Shown here: positions 22,543 through 35,018 of the stretch, piece by piece
Layout: each line of letters starts with the position of its first letter
Position numbering within the stretch: position 1 is the first letter of the stretch
Source: Proteromonas lacertae
Lineage: Eukaryota > Sar > Bigyra > Opalinata > Proteromonadidae
Assembly: GCA_002245135.1 (NCBI GenBank)
Contig: NGBS01000877.1
Span: 62,001 to 126,000 of the forward strand
Reading direction: 5' to 3'
Length of the DNA: 64,000 bases
Notes under the pieces: generated by a model
The model's input: only the letters and a program-made list of their open reading frames with translations
Databases searched by the model: none
What the model was told of the DNA's origin: nothing
Program-made: the position numbers and the translations under genes

Positions 22543-25369
22543 TCATTCAAATCCACCAAATTCATCATCATCATCATCATTGTTATTGTTATTAGTAATA
22601 CTAGTATTTCGTTGAGGTGAATCATCTTCCTCTTCGTTATTCTGTTGATTGTCATTATTTAGGCCATATTCATCGGGATCACTATCACTACTAATCAAAT
22701 ATATATAAATTATGAATATAATACAAAGAATCCGAGATATTGTTGTAGTAATTATTAACTCTACTCTGTTCATGTAGTTTTGCTTCTTCATTCAAACCTT
22801 TGATATGTTTCATTGCTCTTTTACTAAATTTCCTATTCTCCTGTTCTATATTTTTATTAACAGTGTATGACAAGTATCTCAGTTCAGGTGGTAGATATTT
22901 CATATTTAGTCCTACTGGTTCTGTTGGTTTCTAAAACATAACAAATATATTGATTTATACATTCTTTTTACTTCCACCACCACCTCCATTATCATCTTTT
23001 ACTCCCATTCTTCTCTTTATTTCTTCATTCTCTTTTCTCAATTCTTCTTTTCTTGCTTGCTCTTGTTCAAAACATATATGCGACAATCGATCTAATAATT
23101 CATTCTTATCTCTTGCTCCTGTTGTTTCTTTTAGTTCTTCAAAGTATTGTTTTCTTAATTCTTTAAGTCTTTTATCTCTTTGTTTTCTTGACATTTCTTC
23201 TCTTTCAATTTTTTGAATTTCTCTATTTCTTTCTTCCAATTTTCTCTATTTTATATAATAAAATAAAATAATAATAATGATATATAATGATATATATATA
23301 TATATATATATATATACAGCTACTGTATCTGCAATTAATCTAGAAGCATTTGTAGTTTTTGGTATAAACTCTAGATTTGATTTCATTACTTTTTCTCTAT
23401 AAGCTTTTATCTGTTCTTCTTGTTCAATTGCTTCTCTTTGCTCTCTTTCATGTCTTATAATTTGTCTTTCTCTTATTGTTTTCTTTAAATATTCTAATTC
23501 CTTATAACGATCAGAATTTGGATCATCAAATTTGAATGGTTTTGGTTTAGTAATTCCCATTTTATTCTTCTTATCTCTTACATATTTCTTAAGCGTTTCT
23601 TCTTTCTCTTTTGCTTCTGCTTCAGTTTCTTTGAACTCTTCATCCTTAGCTAATTTCCACATTTCCATTCTTGGAGGTAAATGAGAATTTTGATATAACC
23701 AAATTGCTCTTTTATTAACTCTTTCAATTCTTTTCTGGTTTTCTTCTTCTAACATCTTCTTTATATCTCCATTTTCTATCTTAAATACTCTTGGATCTAC
23801 TTTATTGGCTTTAAATGGTTTGAATTCCTTCATTAATTCTTCATCATATTTCTTCTTTAATTCTTGTTTTCTATCAACTTGATCACCATATCTTTGTTGC
23901 ATCCCTTCAAAAGGTTTGAGCATCTCTTCCAATTCTCTCCTACAAGTTTCATGTCTGGATATTCTTTGGGTTTCTTGATTTTCACACATTTGTTGGTATA
24001 ATAGTTCTTTTGTTGTCTGTGGTAATTCTTTAGCTTTGAATATGAATTTTTGTGTCTTTTGTTTTTCTTTTTGTTTTTGATCTTCAATTCGTTTCTATAA
24101 TAATGACAATAATAATAATAATATACTTTTTGTGCATAATAGTATTTCTTAGCTGCTTTTGTTACAAAGAATTTAGATTCTTTTTCTTTATCAGTAACTG
24201 CAGGTTTCATTTCATTCAATATTCTAACATAATTTACACCATTATATTTACCATTTGAATTAATACTATAAAATTCTCTACAAAATAATAATACATATAA
24301 ACAATAGTAACAATATACTGACTCTTAATAGAATTTACATAATCTGCAAAATCTGCTTCTTCTCTTGATATTACTGGATCTTTCTCTTCTTCTTCTTCTT
24401 TCTCTTGTTGTTTCTCAACTCCATCCATATCTGGATGATCAATTGAACCATTTTCATTACCTTCAAAATGTCTTCTTTTTCTTCTTCTTGTTCTATTTAA
24501 CTCTTTTTGATTCTCTTTTTCTATTTCTTTTTCCTTTGCTCTTCCTATTTAAAAATAAATGAATTATTAAATTATTGAATTAAATACTAATTTCATTTTT
24601 GATTTGTTCATCATCAATGTAATCAATGTCACTATCACTTATATCTATTGAATAATAGTTATTATAATAATAATTATTATTAATATACAATCGTTCATAT
24701 TCATTGGTATATCATTTATTTCTTCTTGAACATCATTCTTTACTTGTTCTAAGAAGTTTTTACTATCAATATTTCTATGTTTTAATTTTGGTTGATTTAC
24801 TTTATATTTTCCTAATTTTTTTCTTAATCTATCTACATACACTTTATCTATTTCCATTTCTTCATATCGTCTCATATTTGCATAGTTTTTGTCTATATCA
24901 TTATCTATATTACTCTTTTTATTATCATCTTCTTCTTTTCCTCTTTTGAGGTCTTTCTCAATCTGATCGAGTATTGAATCAGGTATATCTGGTACATTAG
25001 ATGTATAATGTAAACAAGTTCTTGGTGTGGTGCTACTTGAACGTATTGGAGTATTTTTCTTTGAATTTGATGCTGATCTTCTTAGTGATGAAGATGAATT
25101 GGTTGATTTATTCAATCCTCCACGTCTCCAAGCCCACACCTCTGGACGATATTGATTCCACTATTAGAAATAGAATTTTAAATTAATACTTCTCTATCTA
25201 TTAATGTATGATGCTTGTCATAATGTTTCTGTAATGCTTCGTTCATTTCTTTAAACTTTTCAGGCTATATTATCACATTATCTGAATATACCATTTCTTT
25301 TTTGTTCTCGTAGTACAGACCATGTTGTATTCTTTCTTTAACACTATCAATGTCATATTTATCAGCCAT
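22543..25369 (-). CDS. Coiled-coil protein resembling FAM161 centriole/cilium proteins
   Basis: Starts MADKYDIDSVKERIQHGLYYENKKEM and is spread over about ten exons. Charged helices carry PFKANKVDPRVFKIENGD, RAIWLYQNSHLPPRMEMWK, PKPFKFDDPNSDRYKELEYL and IRERQIIRHEREQREAIEQ. The order PFKA...VP/LP...RMEM...PFKF resembles the UPF0564 region of FAM161A/B, which bind microtubules in centrioles and cilia. The end is a low-complexity acidic tail (DDDDDEFGGFE). An in-frame ATG at 25450 gives a hydrophobic lead (MNYCLKIIHEYTCLFVF) judged non-coding. The FAM161 link is tentative. Confidence 0.5.
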
Positions 25370-25498
25370 TTGATTCAAATTTTCAAATTTTTGAAATAAA
25401 AAGACAAAAAGACAAGTGTATTCATGTATTATTTTCAAACAATAATTCAAGCTATCAATATTAAAACTATCTATTTTACCATTATATAATAATTATTA

Positions 25499-26624
25499 TT
25501 AACTTTTGTGATTGTTCTTTTCATTTGTTTCATTATTCTTTTCATTACTTTTGCATTCAAGTGTGAATTCAATATCAGAAGACAATAATCTTCTAATTTT
25601 ATTTGGATTATCAGGAATGTCAGGTAGAAAAGTAGTAGGTACATCCATTCCTCCATATCCATAAGACATTAATCTTGGAATAAACTACAATACATAATTT
25701 TATATATAATTATACCATCTGACTGCTGATTGATCTTTTAATCCCTTCCATACCTCCATTTATATTATTATTATTAGATGACATAGATAATTGCTGAATG
25801 GATCTACTACTATCAATAGTTGTTAATGAGCTAAAATCTGGTTGTTGCTGTTGTTGTTGGTTGTTATTTTGAGGTGATAAAGGTACTTGTAATGCATTAT
25901 TGTTAGTTTGCTGGGGTGGAGGTTGTTGTTGTGCTGATAATAGATAATCAAACTTCTGGGCTGGTTGAGTTAGGTCAAATTGCGGTATTCTCATTTGAAA
26001 TAAGTTTCTTTCCATATTCTCTACTCTTTTGATTAAGACCAATAACGATTGTTCTGTTTTGTTTTGTCTAGTCAACATTTCAGTACACATATCCATTATC
26101 TTTGTTATGTCAGGGTGATCAACTATTGGTTGTGTTTGTGTAAGGTTTGTTATGATTGGTGGAGGTACTGCTGGGGAATTATTGATTAAATTAGGCTCTG
26201 TTCGATGTTTTGATAAAACTAATATAGGATCACTAAATACAGAGCATTTGTCATTGGATCCTTCAACTTGTATATGTAGCCTGAATTTTCGTCCATCTTT
26301 TCTCCTACTTACCTTTTCTATCCTGAAATGGATGATAGAATTCAATGTACTTTTGTCTATTGTTGGTAATCTGCTTTCTATTGGAAGTATATGAAGAATT
26401 CTTTGATCTTGAATCTCTACTGGTTCGAATGACTCATAATACAATGTAAATTTCAAAGCAAGAGATTTTTCAATTTTTGACGGAGAATCTAACTTTACTA
26501 TTGTAGTTAAGTAATTGTTCTTGCCTCCTTCATCTTTATAAAAAATGCTTTTTGGCTGTTCAATTATTCTAATAGTAGCAATTGCCTACAACATATGCGA
26601 TCTAAAAATATATACCTCTTCCAT
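25499..26624 (-). CDS. Protein with beta-sandwich-like N-terminus and Q/N-rich tail
   Basis: MEE is followed by a 30-nt intron, then a conserved-looking region: TIRIIEQPKSIFYKDEGG, a hydrophobic-strand pattern, LKFTLYYESFEPVEIQ, IIHFRIEKVSRRKDGRKF, RLHIQVEG and FSDPILVLSKHR. Alternating strands and IIEQPK resemble Rel/p53-like immunoglobulin folds only loosely. After it come proline-, glutamine- and asparagine-rich linkers and a helix (LVLIKRVENMERNLFQMR). The last exon reads MSYGYGGMDVPTTFLPD. A transcription-related role is a guess. It is divergently arranged with Rpn10, 156 bp apart. Confidence 0.55.
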
Positions 26625-26780
26625 TTAAATTGTTGTGACCCGAGATTCAAAAAAATTGCCCCGAACAAGTTTTTCATTTTTTCTTCTGTCATTTTATCAA
26701 TAAGGTATTATTAATTAAATCTTATTTTGTTTCCTTCGATATAAGTCTATTCTTTGCTATAGATATAACAATAATAAACA

Positions 26781-27998
26781 ATGGAAAAGGTAATGTACTG
26801 GTATTTCTTTTATTTTTATTCTAAATGCTAGTATCGATAATTCAGAGTGGTCTAGAGATGGTGATTATTCAAGAAATAGATTATGGGCACAAATTGAATG
26901 TGGTATGTTTTTTATTTTTATACATTGATAGTACAACAAAGTTTTCTAAGTGTATTAAATCATAATAATGAAAGTGTAGCCGGAGTATTAACAATGGCAG
27001 GAAATAAGTATTTTTTATAGCAAATTATACTAAATCATAGAGTACATGTCAGATCATCCCCTACTAAAAACGATAACTACCTAATGGATGCTGTACAGAA
27101 TATTGATTGTGGTGGTAATGTTCATTTATGTGATAGTTTATCTATTTCACACGTATCTCTCATATTTATATTTATTTTATAGCTTGCCTTGAAGAACTGT
27201 GCAAATACATATGGTACAATTAGAATAGTTGTATTCTTAACAAGTCCAATAAGTGATGAAGATAGAAAACTGTTACCAAAACTAGCCAATCGTTTAAAGA
27301 AAGAAAATGTAGCTGTAACAGTTGTATTATTTGGTGAAATACAATGCAATCAAGACACAATGAATGAATTCGTAGAGAAGGTAAATAAACAAAATACTAG
27401 TAGATTATTAGTTGTTAATCCTGGATTAAATCTAATGAACTTTGTATCTCGTTTAACAGGTGAAAATGATAATCCACAATCTAACCAAGACTTTGCAGAG
27501 TATGGAGGTATTGATCCATCAGTAGATCCTGAATTAGCTTTGATTATGCAACAATCCTTACAAGAAGCTAAAGATAATGGTGTAGTACCTCCAACAGCTG
27601 GTGGTGGTGTTGGTGCATTGAGTGAAGATGAAGAAATAAGAAGAGCAATGGAATTATCTCTTGCTGAAGCTGGTGGTGTGAATCCTGCTACTAGTGGTGA
27701 TGATGCAGGTGTTTTACCTAATTCTGATGATTTAGATCCTGAATTAAGAGAAGCATTGAGGTTATCTCTACTTGATGGTCAAGAAACTAATATAAATTCA
27801 CAACCTCAACCTCCACCTCAATCAGAACCAAATACAGCAAATGTACAACCACCTGATTCAGGATCAGCAACAGAAATTCATAGTGAAGAGTTTTTAAAGT
27901 CTTTATTAGATGATATTCCTGGAGTAGATCCTGAAGAAGTAATGAAGCAATTAAAAGAAGAAGAAGAAGAGAAGAAGAAGAAGGAAGATAAAAAGTAA
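26781..27998 (+). CDS. RPN10: 26S proteasome subunit Rpn10/PSMD4 (ubiquitin receptor)
   Basis: Binds polyubiquitin chains on the proteasome regulatory particle. Spliced exons give MEKVMYCIDNSEWSRDGDYS, the opening of the VWA domain (human MVCVDNSEWMRNGDY), then VAGVLTMAGNK, IRIVVFLTSPI, LPKLANRLKKENVAVTVVLFG and a serviceable VWA end (RLLVVNPGLNLMNFVSRL). Three ubiquitin-interacting motifs follow: PELALIMQQSLQEAK, DEEIRRAMELSLAEAG and PELREALRLSLLDG, as in animal Rpn10. The C-terminus is a lysine/glutamate run. Introns of 29-65 nt interrupt the VWA part; the rest is one exon. Confidence 0.96.
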
Positions 27999-28065
27999 TT
28001 AAAATTACAAAAGAAATTTATTATTTTATTCTATTTTCTATAATTAATTGTGTTTTGAGATAGTA

Positions 28066-28989
28066 TTAATTGAATTTATCAGCATCAAACTCAAATGATA
28101 AGCCATCATATGCTAATTCAAATTTCTCATTCACTTCACTTATTTCTTTATTAAATGATTCATGATCAATAGCATGAGCCATTCCTGTAAAGTATATTTT
28201 CTCACATTTGTTAATCATTTTTGATTCATCTTCTAAAAGTGGAACAAAATCCCTTTTAATATCATCAAATGAAAAATGTGATCCATGTGTACCATTTATC
28301 TTTAAACAATCCAAAATGATATACTTTTTATTCTTCATTTTCTCAATTATTTTTTCATCAAATTTCTTTATATCAGATACATATAGTAAATTACCAATCT
28401 CAAATCCATTACATTTTATATTACCATGGTTCACTGGACATGCAGTTACTTTAAGACCTTCAACTTCAAATGGTTTATAATGTTTAAAAACATTTACAGT
28501 TAATTTACTCACATTACCACCTCCTGTTGGTTTCATATCAGTAAATAAATAGGGAAATGTTGTTTCACATACTGATAATGTTTCACTATCCATATATACA
28601 GGTAGACTTCTACGAATTAGATTTAATGAAATATCTCTTAAATCATCAAATCCACCAATTGCATCATAATGACTATGAGTTATAAGTAAAGCATTTAACG
28701 TTGGTATTTTGTGCTTTGGGAAGATTTCTAAACTTGATTCCCACCACATCTTTCCACAATCTATTCCAACTACTTTCACCTGATCATCTATGTTGTATTG
28801 AATAAATGCGCTTGTGTTTCTTCTTCTATTTTTATTACCTTCTATCATTGCAGAAGTGCAAACTTTACAAATTTCATCAGTGGTTTTAGCTTTTATCAGA
28901 CAAGACAATCTTGGTATACCTTCGCTTGTACCTGTTCCACCAAAGATAAATTTGGCTTTTATCATTTTTGTTAAGTTCGGCTTGATCAT
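28066..28989 (-). CDS. Metallo-beta-lactamase-fold hydrolase (PhnP / C777.06c type)
   Basis: 307 aa, single exon. Motifs: FIFGGTGTSEGIPRLSC at the N-terminus, two CxxC-like pairs (EICKVC), NTSAFIQYN, VVGIDCG, THSHYDAIGGFDDLR (metal motif at residues 104-118), CPVNHGN, LLYVSDIK and FTGMAHAIDHESF. This is the lactamase_B_2 family of cyclic phosphodiesterases related to PhnP and fungal C777.06c, which cleave phosphodiester substrates with two metal ions. The usual HxHxDH has alanine after Asp (HSHYDA), as in PhnP-like members. Met9 (MIKAKFIFGG) may be the true start, because Met1 lies only 24 bp from the divergent bL36 start. Confidence 0.85.
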   Translation of the reverse strand: MIKPNLTKMIKAKFIFGGTGTSEGIPRLSCLIKAKTTDEICKVCTSAMIEGNKNRRRNTSAFIQYNIDDQVKVVGIDCGKMWWESSLEIFPKHKIPTLNALLITHSHYDAIGGFDDLRDISLNLIRRSLPVYMDSETLSVCETTFPYLFTDMKPTGGGNVSKLTVNVFKHYKPFEVEGLKVTACPVNHGNIKCNGFEIGNLLYVSDIKKFDEKIIEKMKNKKYIILDCLKINGTHGSHFSFDDIKRDFVPLLEDESKMINKCEKIYFTGMAHAIDHESFNKEISEVNEKFELAYDGLSFEFDADKFN

Positions 28990-29013
28990 TTTAGTTTTGA
29001 AGTTTATTGAAAA

Positions 29014-29299
29014 ATGAAGGTTAGATCATCTATTAAATTGATGTGTAGAAGCTGTAGAGTATATTTTAAGTAAATATATTGATTAGTTTGTTAAACGAGG
29101 AAAGAAGATATTTGTTTTGTGTGATAAGAATCCAAAACATAAACAGAGACAAGGTTTTTGTACTTTCACAGAAATATTAAGCGATCCAATATTACCATCC
29201 AATTCATTGCCAGAAATTGACTTACAAGAAATTGAGTCATATCCAGATTTTTCTTCCATCTTACCATCATCATCCAATTCTGAAAGCCAATTCTTTTAA
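29014..29299 (+). CDS. Organellar (mitochondrial) ribosomal protein bL36
   Basis: Large-subunit protein of bacterial-type ribosomes, here nuclear-encoded and so most likely mitochondrial. A 28-nt intron (29059-29086, starting GTATAT) is removed to give MKVRSSIKLMCRSCRF plus VKRGKKIFVLCDKN and PKHKQRQGF. The zinc ligands fall exactly where expected: Cys11, Cys14, Cys27 and His33. A C-terminal extension of about 45 residues, acidic and Ser-rich, is not in bacterial L36. No clear N-terminal targeting peptide is visible, as the conserved part begins at Met1. It implies an organelle with its own translation. Confidence 0.93.
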
Positions 29300-29404
29300 A
29301 TTTTAATTGTTTTTTTTATATAAATGATTGTGATTGGGAATTATCATAAAGAAATAAGAATAAACAGAATAAAAAATAATAATAATCCATTAATTTATTT
29401 ATAG

Positions 29405-29682
29405 TTACAGATTATTGTATTTTGCTTTTATATTTTCTCTTATCACATCATATCTATTCTTCAACAACTCTAAATCCTTTTTATATTGTTCATCTAATTC
29501 CTTCAAACACTCTTCTAACGTCTTTTCACTCACAGAAGGCAAATTAGGAGTATTTTTACTATCTGTCGAAGGTGGAGGAGGTATATTTGGTTGTTTTTTA
29601 TTAATTTCTTTATTAGAAGCTTCTTTCTCAATATATTTCATAAAAAATGGTTTATCATCATCATCAGCACCAGCAGCAGCAC

Positions 29683-29713
<31 letters not shown>

Positions 29714-30862
29714 TGTATTTATCATAGTTGAAGATGTGTTATAATTATTACTATTATTTACCATCATTGTTCCATCATCAAAATTAACTTCATTTCTCTT
29801 CATAGTTCCATCATCATTAAATGCACCAACTGTACCACTGTTATTAATACTATCATTCTTTTGTACAAGTGTAGAATCACCATTATTGTCTTCATCTTCT
29901 TCATCATCCTCTTTCTGATTTTTTCTATATTCTATGAGATTATCATTATTAGATATTATAAATTCCTTTAATATAGGATGAGTAGCATGATTCTTCTCGA
30001 ATATTTCTAAAGATGGCTTTATAAATGGATGTTCTAATAGTTCAATCGCTGTTTTACGATCATCAGGATTCTTCTGTAAACACTTATCTAAAAAATCATT
30101 AAATTCCGTTGAAAAATTATTTTGTTCTTTTAATTTCGGTGCTGGTGCTGAAGGTATTAAGAATATTGCTCTCATTGGATGTACATCACTTAATGGCGGA
30201 TATCCTTCCGCTAATTCTATACCTGTTATTCCTAATGACCATATATCTGCTTTTTCATTATAAGCTATTTCTTGGAAGATTTCTGGAGCCATCCAGTAGG
30301 GTGTACCTATTACTGTACGTCTCTTTAATGTATTTTCACTTAATTGAGCACTTACACCAAAGTCTGCGAGTTTTGTTCCTCCTGAGTCTGTTAATAAAAT
30401 GTTTCCTGCTTTTATATCTCTATGTAGTTTTCGGCTGTTGTGTAAATGCTGTAATCCTTTTAATGCACCTGCTAATATTATTGATATGATGTTTTCTGGA
30501 AGTGGATTGGAAGTGCAAAACATTAATTCACTGGCTGAACAGATACAACACTCCATTGCAATCTATTGTATTTATTATCGATAAGTAATATACCCATAAC
30601 TCATTTTCTGCAGCATAAATATATGATCCAAGGTATTTAACAATATAATCACTGTCAACACACTCTTTTAAAATCAGTATCTCTTTTTTCAATTCTTCTA
30701 TATCAGTTTCTGTGGGTATTCTCTTTATGGCACAGATCTTTCCGGTTTTCTTATGCATTGCTTTAACAACCGATCCATATGATCTATACGAGTTATACAA
30801 ATATTATACCCTTCTCCAATTTTATCTAATATCTCAAATAGAGTAGATGGATCAACAGCCAT
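29405..30862 (-). CDS. Hippo/MST-type Ste20 kinase with C-terminal SARAH domain
   Basis: Starts MAVDPSTLFEILDKIGEG; a 26-nt intron splits the glycine loop (GEGSYGSVVKA). Catalytic lysine in ICAIKRIP, LHRDIKAGNILLTDSGG, KLADFGVSAQL, activation loop RRTVIGTPYWMAPEIF (MST-type activating threonine), and DIWSLGITGIELAEG. A long Asn/Asp-rich linker follows. The last 40 residues (LEECLKELDEQYKKDLELLK, NRYDVIRENIKAKY) match the SARAH helix that lets MST kinases dimerise. Related to Dictyostelium SvkA/Krs1 and animal MST1/2, which control growth and cytokinesis. Divergent from exosome Rrp45, with 90 bp between starts. Confidence 0.93.
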
Positions 30863-30952
30863 TTTTTATCAAAAAATATATATTCGTTTTAATTGATTGT
30901 TTTTATCATTTTCTTTGTTTTCAAAACAACGAAACATTGATTTTTCTTTTAA

Positions 30953-31898
30953 ATGGAAGCATTAAGTTATGTTGAAATAAATTCAATAAGAAATGGATTG
31001 AAAGCTGGTCTAAGGATGGATGGTAGATTACTTAACCAAAGAAGAAATATAAAAATCATATTAGATAGAGTCAATGGAACATCTGTTGCTGAAATATCTT
31101 TAGGAGATACAAAGTATACTTCTTAGATTTATTTCATAAACAATAGAGTTTCAGCAGTAACAACATGTGAAGTATTACCGCCACATCCAGATCGACCATA
31201 CGAAGGAATGTTCAAACTAAATATACTATATTGTCCAATGGCTTGTAAAGAATTCGTAGTATAAATCTCAATATATCTAATTCAAATTATAGAAAACAAA
31301 CAAAGATGACGATTCCATGTTAATGAGCAGGCTAATAGAAAAGTGCTTGAAAGATAGTAACAGTATAGATTTAGAAGCACTTTGTATTGTCCCTGGAGTA
31401 AGAGTATTTTCAATAAGATGTGATGTAAGTATATTAGATAACGTTGGCAACATCTGTGATGCCTGTTTCCTTGCAATATTATCATCTTTACGACATTTTA
31501 GAAGACCTGATGTTAGTGTTGTTGATAGTAATATTATTGTTAATTCTATTGATGAAAAAGAACCTATTCCATTAACTATACATCATACACCACTCTCTAT
31601 TACCTATGGATTATTGAATAATAATCAAATTGCAATTATGGATCCGAATGATCGAGAAGAAAAAGTAGTGGAGGATTCTATTACATTTATATTGAATTCA
31701 CAAGGAGAATTGTGTGGAATACATAAAGATGGTGGAAATGGAATATCAATCGATATGATTATGAGGTTAGCAAGTGAATCAAGTGAAGAAATTAAATTGA
31801 TTTCACAACAACTGAAAGAACAGTTAGAAATTGCTGATAAAGTTGCTAAGGAAGAAATTATCGATAGAAATAGACCTGTTATGCTAAATAGTGAATAA
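30953..31898 (+). CDS. RRP45: Exosome core subunit Rrp45/EXOSC9 (RNase PH-like)
   Basis: Structural member of the six-subunit RNase PH-like ring of the RNA exosome. Spliced exons give MEALSYVEINSIRNGLKAG, LRMDGRLLNQRRNIKI, VAEISLGDTKVSAVTTCEVL, a long match to EXOSC9 (SMLMSRLIEKCLKDSNSIDL, CIVPGVRVFSIRCDVSILD, HFRRPDVSV, EPIPLTIHHTPLSITYGLL, MDPNDREEKVV), and a helical C-terminus. Two GT-AG introns of about 33 and 35 nt. Like other eukaryotic ring subunits it is expected to be catalytically inactive. It shares a 90-bp divergent promoter with the MST kinase. Confidence 0.95.
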
Positions 31899-32027
31899 TT
31901 AATATGTAATTTTGTGTTTTCTTTGTTTTAATGTGTAATATATATCTTCTATAACTTATGAATAAAACAAATATGTCATATAAAAAAAAGAAAATAAATA
32001 TAATGTGAAATTAGTTAATCATTTTGT

Positions 32028-35018
32028 TTATCTCCATATTCTCTTGTTAGTTTTATTTGCATTTCCATTATTCATTACACGAACTGCACCTCCTCTTGTA
32101 TTAAAACCAGTATTAAACATTGTTGGTTTTAATATTGTACTTTTTCTACCCATAAAGATTGGATTTACATTGGTTATTGTATTGGAGATAGTATTTGATG
32201 TAATTGTAGATGCTATAGAGGAAGAAGCTGTATTTGTTGGATAAACACTTTGTCTTATCGATTTTCTTGAATTTGATCGAGATGATGATGATAATGTAGT
32301 TGCTAGATTTGTTGTAGAATCATAATCTTGTTGTGGTTGTGATTGTTGTTGTTGTTGATAACTTTGATAATCTTGATTATATTTCATTTTTTTATCACTA
32401 TGACAAATTGATGGATTTCTATTCATTTCATTTATATCATTCTCTGATGATGATTTTCGCTTTTGTTTCAATGAAAAATTCTCATTCTTTAAAGTATTAA
32501 TCATTAGTTTATAATTCTCTATTTCTTCTTTATAACTATTCTCTTTCTCAGAAAAGTTGTTAATTTCTCTTTTACATATTCCTAACTCTCTTTCTAACTC
32601 TGCATTTCTATTTTCATATTCTTTTATCTTATTCTTATAGTCTACCATCTCTGTCTCAAGTTGATTCTTCAATTTCTTTATTTCCATTTTATCCATTATA
32701 CTACCAGCTTCACTTGCTTTGTTTGTCTTTGCTTTACCAAGTTCAACACATCTTACTCTACTAGCAAACTGTAAAGAACATAAAGTTTCACCTTGATCAC
32801 TTAATAATGGATTGATATTGATAAACATTAATATTTTATTATCTTTACTTAAACTATTCTATTTATATAATAATAAATAATAAATAATAAATATTTTTAT
32901 ATATACTTTCAATAGATATGTCAATTTACTATTTCTGTATGGAATATGATTTTGTTTCTGATATAATGATTGTATAACATCACCTAATGAACTTAATGAT
33001 TTGTTAATATTTTGTGCTTCTTTTAATCTTTGACCAGATGCTTCTGTTTTACTCACTCTTTCACTACCTGCTAAATCGATTAATATTAATTGGCTTCTAT
33101 ATGATATTTTAGTTGAATTGTTATAATCAAATATATCAATTAACAATAAAGAATGGCTTCTACTAGATTGTTCATTGGCATTGGTTGCACCTGTTGATCT
33201 ATGTTTATTACCTTCTCTCATTATTTTATTCACTTCATCATAAGAGTTTACTTCGATTTTATTAACATCTGGTAAATACACTTCTCCATCTGTATTTTGT
33301 CTTATATCTAATGTATTATAATTATTCAATAAATCATGAATTGTTTCATTATATATTTCAATCATTGATACTTCAAATTTGATTGTCTCTTGAATTCTCT
33401 TGTTTTTCTCATTAAACAGTTCATTTAATGCTCTGTAATTAACACCAGGTTTTTCATATGTTCCTTCCATTGTATATGTTTTACCACTTCCAGTTTGGCC
33501 ATAGGCAAATATGCATGTTCTATATCCATCTAATGCTGATATTATCAGTGGTTGAATTTCTTTAAATACATCTTCTTGAGAGGAATCAGCACCAAATACT
33601 TGATCGTATTCAAATATCTTTGCATCTTTTGGTTTATATAATAAATTCGTTTCAACTGTATTTTGTGTATTACAGACAGATACTGTATTTGAATCTTCAG
33701 CCTTTACTATCACAGCATCATTTGATTTGTCTTTTGTTAGTTTTGGTCTAATACGACAATATACTCTGATATTTCCTCTTAATTCTTGTAATTTATTGAA
33801 TAACTATACAAAATATAATATAATAGTTATAATTATTATATACATTTCTTCTCATGGAAGTCTCTTCATTTAATTTATTAGTTTTCATTTTCAACTCATC
33901 TTTTATTTTGTATAAGGAAGTCATTAATGTTTGACCTATTGTATTGAAATCTTGAGATGTTAATAATGTTGAAGTTGAGATATCTTTCTTTAAATCCTCA
34001 AGTGGCTGTTTTAATGAGTGTAACTGTTTATACATTGTCTCTTTAATAGAAGATGTTGTTGTAATTATTTGATTGAGATTGTTATTAAATTGTTGAATTG
34101 GTTGTTGAGATGGTGGAGGTAGTTGTTGTAATTGGATTGGTGTTTCTGGTACTGTCATTTGCATTGAACGTTGAGATTGTTGTGATGATTGTTGAGATTG
34201 AAATGATTCTTCCATCGCTAATTCGCTATTTCTATTACTGTTATCTGCTTTACAAGGTGTTTGAGATAATAATTCTAATAATAATAATAATTATTATTAT
34301 TATATACTTTGATATGCACCTAAGATTGCTTCTTTTTCTTCAGATAATTGCTTTACTTTTTTAGCTAATTCTACTTTAATTGCATTAACTTCCATAATTT
34401 TAGTTTGTAAATCTTGAGTTGTATTGTTATTCTCATTATTATCTACATTACTATTACTTTGATTGGACGGCATTGGTGTTGAATTAAATAGTTCTAGTAA
34501 TCCTCCATTTGCTCTCTATAATAAAGATTATTATAAGCATACATGAGTTGCAGCTGACCAAGTTGCTCCACTTATTCCATACGCTCTTTTTATTGATTTA
34601 CTTGGTGTATTTATCTGTTTCATTGGTGTTTGATATACTATGCTAGGCTTTTGGAATTTCAATTCATAGTATTTCTTCACAAATGCGAGACATTTCAGTA
34701 TTGGTGTAATATTTTTTTCTACTAAATCACTATATGTAAATAATCTATCAGGAGTAATTCCTTGAAGTTTAGCACCATTCAAAAATGCTTCAACAGTTCT
34801 TTGAGGTTCATCTATTGTTTCTAGTCCTGAATAATTCAATTCATTTCCTGTTAGTTTCATCCATATTGTTTTAAACGCATTTCCATCTCCTAATGAATTA
34901 ATTAAGTCATCTAATTATGAATAAGGTGTATAGAAGCTATACCAATTGATGAAGTGTTAATATTTTTATCGCATATTTCATTGATAAACGATATTATATC
35001 TGATACTACAACGGCCAT
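32028..35018 (-). CDS. Kinesin-14 with N-terminal calponin-homology domain (KCH-like)
   Basis: Microtubule motor. The start MAVVVSDIISFINEICDKN leads through a 32-nt intron into a CH-like domain (LINSLGDGNAFKTIWMKLTG, KLQGITPDRLFTYSDLVE, ILKCLAFVKKYYELK). Coiled coil and a Gln-rich stretch follow, then the kinesin-14 neck (LRGNIRVYCRIRP) and motor: AYGQTGSGKTYTMEG (P-loop), NEQSSRSHSL (switch I), LIDLAGSERV (switch II), HIPYRNSKLTYLL. The C-terminal tail is coiled coil plus a basic Ser/Asn-rich region. The neck right before the motor marks it as minus-end-directed kinesin-14; a motor in the middle with a CH domain is the layout of plant KCH motors that link actin and microtubules. Confidence 0.92.

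Noticed and set aside
25370-25450. Upstream in-frame start for the FAM161-like gene
   Set aside because: It would add a hydrophobic AT-rich leader unlike the rest; MADKYDID is the more natural start.
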